64,000 bases of DNA, taken from NCBI GenBank assembly GCA_041686935.1, contig JAWLCW010000003.1:271150-335149 (forward strand), read 5' to 3'. Below, in pieces: positions 53,663 through 61,155 of this stretch. Source of the stretch: Mariniphaga sp041686935. GTDB taxonomy: Bacteria; Bacteroidota; Bacteroidia; Bacteroidales; Prolixibacteraceae. The notes under the pieces were generated by a model. It searched no databases, was not told the DNA's origin, and saw only the letters and a program-made list of their open reading frames with translations. Numbering within the stretch: position 1 is the stretch's first letter; the number at the start of each line of letters is the position of its first letter. The position numbers and the translations under genes are program-made.

Positions 53663-55246
53663 ATGCAAAAGTTTCACATCTCTCCGGTTTTTTTCCTTTT
53701 CCTTTTCATTTTTCCGGCAGGTTGCCAGCCGCAGCCTGAAAAACCCAAACAACCCAATATTTTGTTTGCCATTGCCGACGATGCCTCGTGGAACCATTTT
53801 GGCGCATACGGATGCGACTGGGTGAAAACACCGGCATTCGACCGTGTGGCCAGCGAAGGTATTTTGTTTACACGCGCCTACACGCCCAATGCCAAGTGTG
53901 CCCCGTCGCGGGCATGTATTTTAACGGGCCGCAACAGTTGGCAACTGGAACAAGCTGCCAATCACTCCCCGCTTTTCCCGGCAAAATTTAAAACCTATGC
54001 CGAAGCGCTGGGCGAACATGGCTACTGGGTAGGCAGCACCGCCAAAGGCTGGGCTCCTGGTGACCCCGGAGAAATTAACGGGAAAAGGCGCGAACTCACC
54101 GGACCAAAATTCGATGAGTTTAAAATCGAACCGCCGGCAAAGTTTATTTCGAATAACGATTATGCGAAAAACTTCGAGGCTTTTCTGGATGCCCGGCCCG
54201 AAGGGCAGCCTTTCTGTTTTTGGTACGGAAGTTTGGAACCGCACCGGGCTTATGAGTTTGAGGCAGGCATAAAATATGGCGGGAAAAGCCTCGATGAAAT
54301 TGACGAAGTGCCAGCTTTTTGGCCCGATGTGGATACTATCCGCACCGATATGCTTGACTACGCATTCGAAATTGAATACTTTGATTTACACCTTCAGCGC
54401 ATGCTGCAAAAGCTGGAAGAAATGGGCGAACTGGAAAACACACTGGTGATTGTTACTGCCGACAACGGCATGCCTTTCCCGCGCACAAAAGGGCAGGTAT
54501 ATGAATATTCCAACCACCTTCCGCTGGCAGTGATGTGGCCCGACGGAATTAAAAATCCGGGACGGATAGTGAACGATTTTGTAAATTTTATTGATTTTAC
54601 ACCTACCTACCTTGAACTGGCCGGGTTGACCGTGGAAGAAGCAGGTATGCAGCCCGTAACCGGAAAAAGTTTATTCGATATTTTCTTTTCTGAAAAAGAG
54701 GGGAATGTGGCATCCGACCGCGATCATGTTCTGGTGGGAAAAGAACGCCACGATGTGGGTCGCCCGGATGACCAGGGCTATCCGGTGCGGGGGATTTTTA
54801 AAGGCGATTATCTTTATCTACGAAATTTTAAGCCCGAACGCTGGCCAAAAGGAAATCCGGAAACCGGTTACCTCAATTGCGACGGCAGTCCCACCAAAAC
54901 TTATATTCTGGACACCCGCCGCAAAAAAGGCATAATGGAATACTGGCAACTCAATTTCGGAAAAAGGTTAGCGGAAGAATTGTACAATGTGATTGAAGAC
55001 CCGTTTTGTATGAATAACTTAGCTCTTGATGAAACTTATGCGGAACTAAAAGCACAACTGGAAGCTGAAATGACGCAAAAGCTCATTGAACAAGGCGATC
55101 CGCGTATTCTGGGTAACGGCGATATTTTCGATAATTATCCTTACCAGGGTGCCGTTCAGAATTATTACAACCGTTACATGGCCGGTGAAAAAGTGCCGGC
55201 TGGCTGGGTAAACGAAACCGATTACGATGCAGATTTAATGGAATAG
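53663..55246 (+). CDS. S1-family sulfatase lipoprotein, second gene
   Basis: A 527-residue Cys-type sulfatase lipoprotein (lipobox to C21, FPAGCQ). D39-D40 in AIADDASW, C79 in CAPSR (formylglycine site) and the LTGRNSW turn are present, as are TADNGMPFPRTKGQ and KERHDVGRPDDQGYPVRGI later. It is clearly distinct from the 33.6-kb sulfatase: shorter conserved blocks, no GKWHL (here GSTAKGW), and a different C-terminus (NVIEDPFCMNNLA). It is 14 kb from the PUL and beside galM, so it may belong to another glycan pathway. Subfamily is not assigned. Confidence 0.9.
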   Translation: MQKFHISPVFFLFLFIFPAGCQPQPEKPKQPNILFAIADDASWNHFGAYGCDWVKTPAFDRVASEGILFTRAYTPNAKCAPSRACILTGRNSWQLEQAANHSPLFPAKFKTYAEALGEHGYWVGSTAKGWAPGDPGEINGKRRELTGPKFDEFKIEPPAKFISNNDYAKNFEAFLDARPEGQPFCFWYGSLEPHRAYEFEAGIKYGGKSLDEIDEVPAFWPDVDTIRTDMLDYAFEIEYFDLHLQRMLQKLEEMGELENTLVIVTADNGMPFPRTKGQVYEYSNHLPLAVMWPDGIKNPGRIVNDFVNFIDFTPTYLELAGLTVEEAGMQPVTGKSLFDIFFSEKEGNVASDRDHVLVGKERHDVGRPDDQGYPVRGIFKGDYLYLRNFKPERWPKGNPETGYLNCDGSPTKTYILDTRRKKGIMEYWQLNFGKRLAEELYNVIEDPFCMNNLALDETYAELKAQLEAEMTQKLIEQGDPRILGNGDIFDNYPYQGAVQNYYNRYMAGEKVPAGWVNETDYDADLME

Positions 55247-55262
55247 AATCAATTTCGCAGGA

Positions 55263-55871
55263 ATGAATTTTCAGCTTTTGCCTTATTTTAAAGAAGGAAT
55301 TTTGGAAGCCGGATGCGATGAAGCCGGGCGCGGATGTCTGGCCGGCCCGGTAGTGGCTGCAGCGGTAATTCTGCCACCGGATTTTGATTACGGAATACTG
55401 AACGACTCCAAAAAACTTTCGGAAAAACAGCGGAAAGAACTTCGGCCAATCATTGAAAACGGGGCGCTGGCCTGGGCCGTGGAAATGGTTTCCAACGAGG
55501 AAATTGACAAGGTGAATATCCTGAACGCCTCCTTTCTGGCAATGAACCGCGCCGTACAAAAATTGACAATACAACCGGAACACCTACTTATCGACGGAAA
55601 CCGGTTTCGTCCGCAAAACGACATCCCTTTTACTTGCATGATAAAGGGCGACGGACGCTTTTACTCCATTGCCGCGGCATCGGTGCTTGCCAAAACCTGG
55701 CGCGATGAGATTATGGAAAAAATCCACACGGAATTTCCTGATTACGATTGGGACCGCAACAAAGGTTATCCGACATTAAAACACCGCGAAGCCATTGTAA
55801 AATATGGTGTTACAAAATACCACCGTTTGTCGTTCAGGTTATTAAACGAACAATTGAAACTGAATTTCTGA
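55263..55871 (+). CDS. rnhB: Ribonuclease HII
   Basis: Removes ribonucleotides from DNA and RNA from hybrids. The 202-residue protein has AGCDEAGRGCLAGPV with D19 and E20 as metal ligands, LIDGNRFRPQN with a later Asp, and IAAASVLAKTWRDE in the RNase HII position. The C-terminal helix ends at LNEQLKLNF. It starts 16 bases after the sulfatase stop and may be read from the same message, though it is a housekeeping gene. Confidence 0.96.
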   Translation: MNFQLLPYFKEGILEAGCDEAGRGCLAGPVVAAAVILPPDFDYGILNDSKKLSEKQRKELRPIIENGALAWAVEMVSNEEIDKVNILNASFLAMNRAVQKLTIQPEHLLIDGNRFRPQNDIPFTCMIKGDGRFYSIAAASVLAKTWRDEIMEKIHTEFPDYDWDRNKGYPTLKHREAIVKYGVTKYHRLSFRLLNEQLKLNF

Positions 55872-55894
55872 ACGTTTTTTCTTAAATTAACCGC

Positions 55895-56773
55895 ATGAAA
55901 CAGTTGATATACATTCTATTTTTTATCCTGCCGCTTTTACTTTCGGGGCAAAACGATACGATTTTATATTTCGGACCGAACGGTAAAATAAACTCCGGGG
56001 AAAATCCGGTATTAAAAAAAGAAATTAAATACCGGGGAAAAAACCGGGTGAGAATCAATACTGAAAAGCTTGCTGATGATGGTTCTTGGACCTTTTTATT
56101 CACCGAGCGGATTACCAGAAAGAGCCCGGATTTGTTCCACATTCGGATTAAAGGCCGGGAATTTTCAGAAAGAATTGTGCGCCATTTTGAATCGCAACCC
56201 GATGGAAATATTAAATTTACCGACTTGCAAAATAACCAGATAAAACGATCTGGATATACGCGGTCAAAAATCCCACTTATTTTTCAAGGTGAACTCACTG
56301 AGTATTATCCCAACGGAAACATCAAATCTGTTTCAGTTTACGAGAATAATGAGCTGATTTCAAACCAAAACTGGAAGGAATACGGAGAAAAATACATCAA
56401 TAACATTTTTTATTCGGTTCAACGTGAGCCCCGGTTTTTACCGGGAACTCAGGCTTTGCTCCAGCATGTCCTGAAAACGTACAGGGAATCGAAGGTTGAC
56501 TTATCGCAAATAGAAGGCCGGCTTGTGGTCGGTTTTGTGGTGATGGAAAATGGCGATATCGATGGCATCCGAATTGAAAGAGGACTGGGGCTGGAATTGA
56601 ACAATCTGGCGCTGACTGCATTTCATACCCTGAAGGGCGAGTGGCAGCCTGCCCGCCTCAACGGCGAGAATGTGCGATTTTACCAGCTTTTTCCCATCAA
56701 TTTCATTTACAGGAAATTTGATTTCGACTACCTGGAGATGAAGGGGAGCATGTTGTACTGGGAGATTAATTAA
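55895..56773 (+). CDS. Exported protein with MORN-like repeat and TonB C-terminal-like domain
   Basis: A 292-residue exported protein (signal to about 18, LLSGQND). The middle has a MORN/YwqK-like phrase, GELTEYYPNGNIKSVSVYENNELI, and the C-terminal part, about 175-275 (LVVGFVVMENGDIDGIRIERGLGLELNNLALTAFHTL), is like a TonB C-terminal domain. It lacks an N-terminal membrane anchor typical of TonB itself, so it may be a stand-alone envelope protein. Its stop codon lies inside the left inverted repeat of the adjacent MITE-like element. Confidence 0.75.
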   Translation: MKQLIYILFFILPLLLSGQNDTILYFGPNGKINSGENPVLKKEIKYRGKNRVRINTEKLADDGSWTFLFTERITRKSPDLFHIRIKGREFSERIVRHFESQPDGNIKFTDLQNNQIKRSGYTRSKIPLIFQGELTEYYPNGNIKSVSVYENNELISNQNWKEYGEKYINNIFYSVQREPRFLPGTQALLQHVLKTYRESKVDLSQIEGRLVVGFVVMENGDIDGIRIERGLGLELNNLALTAFHTLKGEWQPARLNGENVRFYQLFPINFIYRKFDFDYLEMKGSMLYWEIN

Positions 56774-56995
56774 TTGAATTAGACACTCAATAAATGTAAA
56801 ATGCGGCTAAAGCCTTGCTATTTATTCCATTATGTATCCGTCAGCTAAAGCTGACGGCAATAAAATAGCAACAAAATTGAAAATGTGAATAATATACATT
56901 GCCGTTCACTTTAGTGAACGGTTTTTAAAAAAGGATTGACAGGGGGTTTTAACCCCATTTTGGGATTATTGATTAAATGTCTAATTCAATAAATT
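56768..56995. mobile_element. MITE-like element with 18-bp inverted ends and internal palindromes
   Basis: AATTAATTGAATTAGACA at 56768-56785 is the inverse of the last 18 bases at 56978-56995 with one mismatch (17 of 18). The 228-base body holds short hairpins: CCGTCAGCTAAAGCTGACGG (56838-56857), CCGTTCACTTTAGTGAACGG (56902-56921, then a T run) and GGGGTTTTAACCCC (56943-56956). It has no open frame, overlaps the preceding gene's stop, and lies before the ldhA-like gene. Confidence 0.7.
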
Positions 56996-57007
56996 AAAAC
57001 AGTTAAA

Positions 57008-58015
57008 ATGAAAGTTGCATTTTTTAGTTCAAAGTCTTACGACGAAGAGTATTTCAACAAAATAAACGAAAAGTACGGGTTCAAACTTCAGTTTTTCGAA
57101 ACCCGGCTTGACAGCCATACCGTGAAATTAACCAAAGGATTTGATGCGGTTTGTGTTTTTGTAAACGATAAAGTGGACTCCAAAACATTAAAAGGACTCA
57201 GCCGCAGGAATATAAAGCTTCTCACGCTGCGTTGTGCCGGATTCAACAATGTGGATTTGGAAGCTGCTGAAAAACACGGCATCACCGTTTTGCGGGTGCC
57301 GGCCTATTCGCCCGAAGCCGTGGCCGAACATGCACTGGCGCTTATTCTTACCCTCAACCGGAAAACTCACAAGGCTTACAACCGGGTTCGCGAGGGCAAT
57401 TTTTCACTGGAACGGCTCACCGGTTTTAACGTGAGCGGTAAAACCATCGGCGTAATTGGCACCGGCGCCATTGGCCGCGCGTTTATTCAGTTGCTCAAAG
57501 GGTTCAAAACGAAAATTAAGGCTTATGATCCTTATCCAAACGAACAACTGAAAAACGAGGGCGTTGAATACATTCCGCTGGAAGAGTTGCTAACTGAATC
57601 GGATATTGTTTCGCTGCACTGCCCGCTTACTCCGGAAACCCACCGGATGATAAATGCCAAAACCCTGAAACATGTCAAACAGGGGGCTATGCTCATCAAT
57701 ACCAGCCGAGGGAAACTTATAGACACCGAAGCCGTTATCGAATCGTTACGCGAAAAACGGCTGGGGTCGCTGGGCATTGATGTATATGCCGAAGAAGAAA
57801 AGCTCTTTTTTAAAGACCTTTCGGAAATGATAATTGATGACGACACCATTTCCCGGCTTATTGCCCTGCCCAATGTGTTGATTACCGCCCACCAGGCTTT
57901 TCTAACCCGCGAAGCGCTGGAGCAGATTGCCGAAACCACCCTGCAAAACATTTCCGGTTTTGAAAAAGGAGAGATAAATAAAAAAAACCAGGTGGGAACG
58001 GAGCATTTGGGGTAA
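57008..58015 (+). CDS. ldhA: D-isomer 2-hydroxyacid dehydrogenase (D-lactate dehydrogenase-like)
   Basis: NAD-dependent reduction of a 2-oxoacid, most likely pyruvate to D-lactate. The 335-residue protein has the NAD loop GTGAIGRAF (151-159), the catalytic R234 in NTSRGKLID, E263 in AEEEKLF and H295 in TAHQAFLT, as well as TLRCAGFNNVDL in the substrate domain. The YxAEEEKLFFKD insertion is typical of LdhA. It is a single gene; the REP array starts 22 bases after its stop. Confidence 0.92.
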   Translation: MKVAFFSSKSYDEEYFNKINEKYGFKLQFFETRLDSHTVKLTKGFDAVCVFVNDKVDSKTLKGLSRRNIKLLTLRCAGFNNVDLEAAEKHGITVLRVPAYSPEAVAEHALALILTLNRKTHKAYNRVREGNFSLERLTGFNVSGKTIGVIGTGAIGRAFIQLLKGFKTKIKAYDPYPNEQLKNEGVEYIPLEELLTESDIVSLHCPLTPETHRMINAKTLKHVKQGAMLINTSRGKLIDTEAVIESLREKRLGSLGIDVYAEEEKLFFKDLSEMIIDDDTISRLIALPNVLITAHQAFLTREALEQIAETTLQNISGFEKGEINKKNQVGTEHLG

Positions 58016-58036
58016 AGGGAACCTTTTTGAAGAGCT

Positions 58037-58160
58037 GAGGGAACCGTTCTTTCAAAAAAGAGAACGGTTCCTTTGTCCCTTTGCTGAACCGAGGGAACCG
58101 TTCTTTCCGAAAGAGGACGGTTCCTTTGGCCATTTGCTGAACCAAGCGACGGTTCCTTTT
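58037..58160. repeat. REP hairpin cluster upstream of the RAYT gene
   Basis: Two REP units: GGAACCGTTC...GAACGGTTCC at 58040-58071, and a near copy at 58094-58124, joined by CTTTGTCCCTTTGCTGAACC, then a half unit GACGGTTCCTTTT at about 58148-58160. The 55 bases from 58037 to 58091 are identical to 63777-63831. REP hairpins are the usual target of RAYT transposases. Confidence 0.9.
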
Positions 58161-58192
58161 CCTAAAATTATTTTCTATCTTTAAAATCAAAA

Positions 58193-58861
58193 ATGCCATC
58201 ATTAAAAACCATAACACCCATATTGGGAGGTAACTATTATCACCTTTTTAACAGGGGAAGCAACTGCCAGAATATTTTTTACCTGCCGAAAAATTACGAC
58301 TACTTTCTAAAATTACTGAAAGACTTTTTGGGCGGCTATGTTTATTTTCTTGCTTATTCTTTAATGCCCAATCATTTTCATTTGGTAATAAAAGTAAAGG
58401 ATGAAATAGTAACTGAGAAAGACAAAAATCAAGGGGACGAGGGAACCGTTCTTTCCGAAGGGAACGGTTCCGTAACCGGTTCCTTAATTATTAAAGATGA
58501 GGTAGAAATTGGGAAAATGGTTGTTAAGCAATTAAAGCGAATGTTTATCACCTATGCCATGGCAATTAACAATCAGGAAAACCGGGTGGGAAATCTTTTT
58601 GATCCAAAATACAAACGACTTCTTATTGAGAATCAGGATTATCTTGAATATGTGATATTCTATACCCACTTTAATCCTGAAAAACATGGAATTGCGAATA
58701 ATTTCAGAAAGTACAGATTTAGTTCTTTCAAAGCGATAAACGGAACAGGTAAAACCAGTATCGCCAGGGATTTCGTTCATGAATTATATGGCGGGAAAGA
58801 AGGATTTCTAAATTATCACAATGTTTTACATGAAGAGCGAACTGAAATAATTCTGGAGTGA
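58193..58861 (+). CDS. REP-associated tyrosine transposase (RAYT, Y1/HUH family)
   Basis: A 222-residue single-stranded DNA transposase of the IS200-like Y1 group. It starts GGNYYHLFNRGSN, carries the HUH metal motif MPNHFHLVIK (H61, H63) and the likely catalytic Tyr Y121 in FITYAMAINN, followed by the RAYT pattern GNLFDPKYKRLLIENQDYLEYVIFYTHFNPEKH. RAYTs mobilise REP hairpins. Oddly, a complete REP hairpin lies inside the gene at 58442-58471 and reads as GTVLSEGNGS (84-93), in frame. REP units flank the gene on both sides. It is the only recombinase-type gene in the island. Confidence 0.93.
   Translation: MPSLKTITPILGGNYYHLFNRGSNCQNIFYLPKNYDYFLKLLKDFLGGYVYFLAYSLMPNHFHLVIKVKDEIVTEKDKNQGDEGTVLSEGNGSVTGSLIIKDEVEIGKMVVKQLKRMFITYAMAINNQENRVGNLFDPKYKRLLIENQDYLEYVIFYTHFNPEKHGIANNFRKYRFSSFKAINGTGKTSIARDFVHELYGGKEGFLNYHNVLHEERTEIILE
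58442..58471. repeat. REP hairpin inside the RAYT coding sequence
   Basis: GGAACCGTTC (58442-58451) and GAACGGTTCC (58462-58471) pair perfectly over 10 bases, the same arms as the intergenic REPs. The unit is read in frame and adds about ten residues; a second half unit, AACCGGTTCC, follows at 58474-58483. Confidence 0.85.
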
Positions 58862-58869
58862 AGATGAAA

Positions 58870-58955
58870 GGAACCGTTCTTTTCCTTTTTCAGAACGGTT
58901 CCTTTGCCCCTTTGCTGAACCGAGGGAACCGTTCTTTCCGAAAGAGAACGGTTCC
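58870..58955. repeat. REP hairpin pair downstream of the RAYT gene
   Basis: Two more REP hairpins, 58870-58902 and 58925-58955, joined by CTTTGCCCCTTTGCTGAACC. Arms are GGAACCGTTC/GAACGGTTCC as before. The 503-base stretch 58862-59364 has no large gene; it holds these units, one small open frame at 59122 and a hairpin at 59303. Confidence 0.85.
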
Positions 58956-59121
58956 TTTGTCTAAATTTACCTGCCGCAAAACACACCCTTGTTTTTTCAA
59001 CAATAGTTTATTTTGTGGGATGGGTTTTGTAAATTGGGGGAAATTTGAAAATAAAGAAATTAAAGATGTTGCAGAATAGTCTGTCAACCAGTTCTTGACT
59101 GAAATTTTTAAATAATTTAAA

Positions 59122-59220
59122 ATGAAGGAACTTTTTTTCCTGATTGCAACAGTTGTCAGTCTAATTGCTGGCCTGATTACAATCTTTGAAAAAGTCCAAT
59201 CGATTTTGAAAAAGAAATAA
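59122..59220 (+). CDS. Possible 32-residue single-span membrane peptide
   Basis: ATG at 59122 opens a 32-codon frame ending at 59220. The product has a hydrophobic span at about 5-22 (FFLIATVVSLIAGLITIF) and a basic C-terminus (ILKKK), the shape of small membrane peptides and some toxins. There is no known family match, and a frame this short can be chance. It lies just upstream of the HNH-TPR-PLD operon. Confidence 0.3.
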   Translation: MKELFFLIATVVSLIAGLITIFEKVQSILKKK

Positions 59221-59302
59221 TTATCATATTTATTTTATATCTCATAATCTAAAGAATATCATTTTAAATTTTAATCAATAAAGATTCAAGTCGCTGGACT
59301 GA

Positions 59303-59336
59303 AAAGGAATACGGCGTTTTGTCGTATTCCTTTGTT
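59303..59336 (+). terminator. Hairpin before the HNH gene, REP-like in its 3' half
   Basis: AAAGGAATACG (59303-59313) pairs perfectly over 11 bases with CGTATTCCTTT (59323-59333), then GTT. The 3' end TTCCTTTG is the same as in the REP units. It may be a terminator, or a diverged REP. It sits 29 bases before the HNH gene start, so it could also attenuate that operon. Confidence 0.45.
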
Positions 59337-59364
59337 AAACAAGATAAAATGACACAAATAAAAA

Positions 59365-60228
59365 ATGAATGGGGATTTTAATCGAAATACCGACCGAACT
59401 TTAGCCAAAAGAGCTGGAGAAAGATGTTCAATTTGTGGAACTGGAACAAGCCAACCACATACCGATAGTGACAAATTTACTAATCTCGGAGAGGCAGCTC
59501 ATATTAGAGGGAAAAAAGAAGGACGTTTCAATAGATATGATGTAAATATGAGTGATGAAGAACGAAGCGCTATTTCAAATGGTATTTGGTTATGCAGAAC
59601 TTGTCACAAAAAAATAGATAGCGATGATATTGAATTCACCGTCGAAAAGTTAATGTACTTAAAGGAAGAGCACGAGAAGAAAGTGAAATCTGGGTATTAC
59701 AATCAGCAATATCCTAATTATGCATATACACAAAAAATCGAACACGACAGAAATGTATTTGCAAAATCCGACCAAATTTTTTCCGAACTACAACTAAAAG
59801 AGCTTATTTCAAAACTGAAGCAAAAGGCGTTTATATTTTTAGATGATGAAAACCTTATAAGTATTAACCAATTCATTGAATTTCATAATTCTCAAGGCAA
59901 CGAATATATTCACGAGGAATTGAAAAAAGTATACGCAGAGTTAAGATTCGTTTTTAACACATTGTTGCTACATTTATATGATATTGAAGAAAAGGATAAA
60001 ATGTTATTTGATGATAACTTTATGAGAAGTTTATTACCCAAAAAATATTTTATAGGCATGCAACCTGCCCCAAAAGCTACTACCAATATCCTTATTCCCA
60101 TTTCAGCAAAAATCCAATACGAAAATAATTATTGGCAATATTCAAAAAAGTTAGGTGCAAAATTGCAAAATATTGAGAGCGGATATGGCAAGTACCGGCA
60201 AACTATTAAAAATCTATTATTTAAATAG
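59365..60228 (+). CDS. HNH endonuclease-domain protein, first gene of the candidate operon
   Basis: A 287-residue protein. The N-terminal 110 residues are an HNH/zinc-finger nuclease: C21-x2-C24, H46 in EAAHIRGK, then NGIWLCRTCHKKID with C77, C80 and H81, so both metal-binding Cys pairs and the catalytic His are present. Residues about 110-287 are a mostly helical domain with many Lys and Glu, which I do not recognise; it may bind a partner or a signal. The gene is AT-rich, unlike ldhA upstream. The TPR gene starts 3 bases after its stop. A nuclease effector of a defence system is one possible reading. Confidence 0.82.
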   Translation: MNGDFNRNTDRTLAKRAGERCSICGTGTSQPHTDSDKFTNLGEAAHIRGKKEGRFNRYDVNMSDEERSAISNGIWLCRTCHKKIDSDDIEFTVEKLMYLKEEHEKKVKSGYYNQQYPNYAYTQKIEHDRNVFAKSDQIFSELQLKELISKLKQKAFIFLDDENLISINQFIEFHNSQGNEYIHEELKKVYAELRFVFNTLLLHLYDIEEKDKMLFDDNFMRSLLPKKYFIGMQPAPKATTNILIPISAKIQYENNYWQYSKKLGAKLQNIESGYGKYRQTIKNLLFK

Positions 60229-60231
60229 AAC

Positions 60232-61155
60232 ATGGAAAACTCTAAACCCAATTCTTTAGTTCCAATTCAAAACCAGGGAATTGCAAAAGTTGAAAATTCC
60301 CTTCAAATTACCCATAAAATTATTTTTAATGGCACAGAAAAACTGTTTAACAAAGCTTTTATTCGACTGAACAGCAAGGCTGATTTGGATAAAACACAGA
60401 ACTATTGTTTCCTTTTAAAATATAACCTGATAAAGATTGAAGATTTTCATTATGAGGCAAAAGTGCCAGAAGATTATTTTATTGCAGTAGAATTACTATC
60501 TAAAATTATAGAAATTGATCGTAAAAGTGAATGTAATTATTTATTAAGAAGCATCGCTTATTTTTACTTAGATGAATATATGTCGGCAATTGAGGATTCT
60601 AATTCTGCGATCTCAATCAACCCGAATAGTCGAAATGCCTATTATTTAAGAGGACTTTCAAAGGCTGAAAATTCATATGACTACAAAGGCGCGATTAGTG
60701 ATTATAAAAAAGCTTTTTTATATGAACTCAAAAGTCCAAATGCTTTTCTAAAATGTGGAGATGCTTATTCAAAATTAAAAGATTATAATAAAGCCATTGA
60801 ATATTTCAGTAAAGCAATAGATTTAAATTCAAAATTTGCAGATGCATTTTACGAGCGGGGAAATGTAAAAAACAATTTAAAAGACTACCAAGGAGCAATT
60901 GAAGATTATTCAAAAGCGATTGAAATTAATCCAAAAGATGCAGATGCTTATTTTTTTCGTGGAAATGTAAAAGACGATTTAAAAGACTACCAAGGAGCAA
61001 TTGAAGATTATACGAAGGCCATTGAAATTAATCCAGAAGATGCGGATGTTTATTTTAATCGAAACCTTGCAAAGAAAAAATTAAATGATTTACAAGGAGC
61101 TGAAGAAGATTTAAAGAAATACAATGAGCTAATACAAAATAATGATACAAACTGA
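60232..61155 (+). CDS. TPR-repeat protein, second gene of the candidate operon
   Basis: A 307-residue protein with no signal peptide. The N-terminal 30 residues are an unusual segment (SLVPIQNQGIAKVENSLQI) followed by a helical region. From about 95 to 300 there are about six tetratricopeptide repeats; the last three are very alike (KDYQGAIEDYSKAIEINP and variants) and their DNA repeats with a period of 102 bases (60859 and 60961). TPRs mediate protein-protein contacts. The last 14 bases overlap the PLD/J gene, suggesting translational coupling. Probably an adaptor or scaffold between the nuclease proteins. Confidence 0.8.
   Translation: MENSKPNSLVPIQNQGIAKVENSLQITHKIIFNGTEKLFNKAFIRLNSKADLDKTQNYCFLLKYNLIKIEDFHYEAKVPEDYFIAVELLSKIIEIDRKSECNYLLRSIAYFYLDEYMSAIEDSNSAISINPNSRNAYYLRGLSKAENSYDYKGAISDYKKAFLYELKSPNAFLKCGDAYSKLKDYNKAIEYFSKAIDLNSKFADAFYERGNVKNNLKDYQGAIEDYSKAIEINPKDADAYFFRGNVKDDLKDYQGAIEDYTKAIEINPEDADVYFNRNLAKKKLNDLQGAEEDLKKYNELIQNNDTN

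Noticed and set aside
58037..58160. A CRISPR array, because of the regularly spaced repeats
   Set aside because: The repeats are palindromic REP hairpins with constant spacers rather than unique spacers, and no cas gene is present.
58858..59079. A 73-codon open frame running through the REP hairpins after the RAYT gene
   Set aside because: It is made of translated REP arms and spacer; a gene remnant at its end cannot be excluded but has no match.
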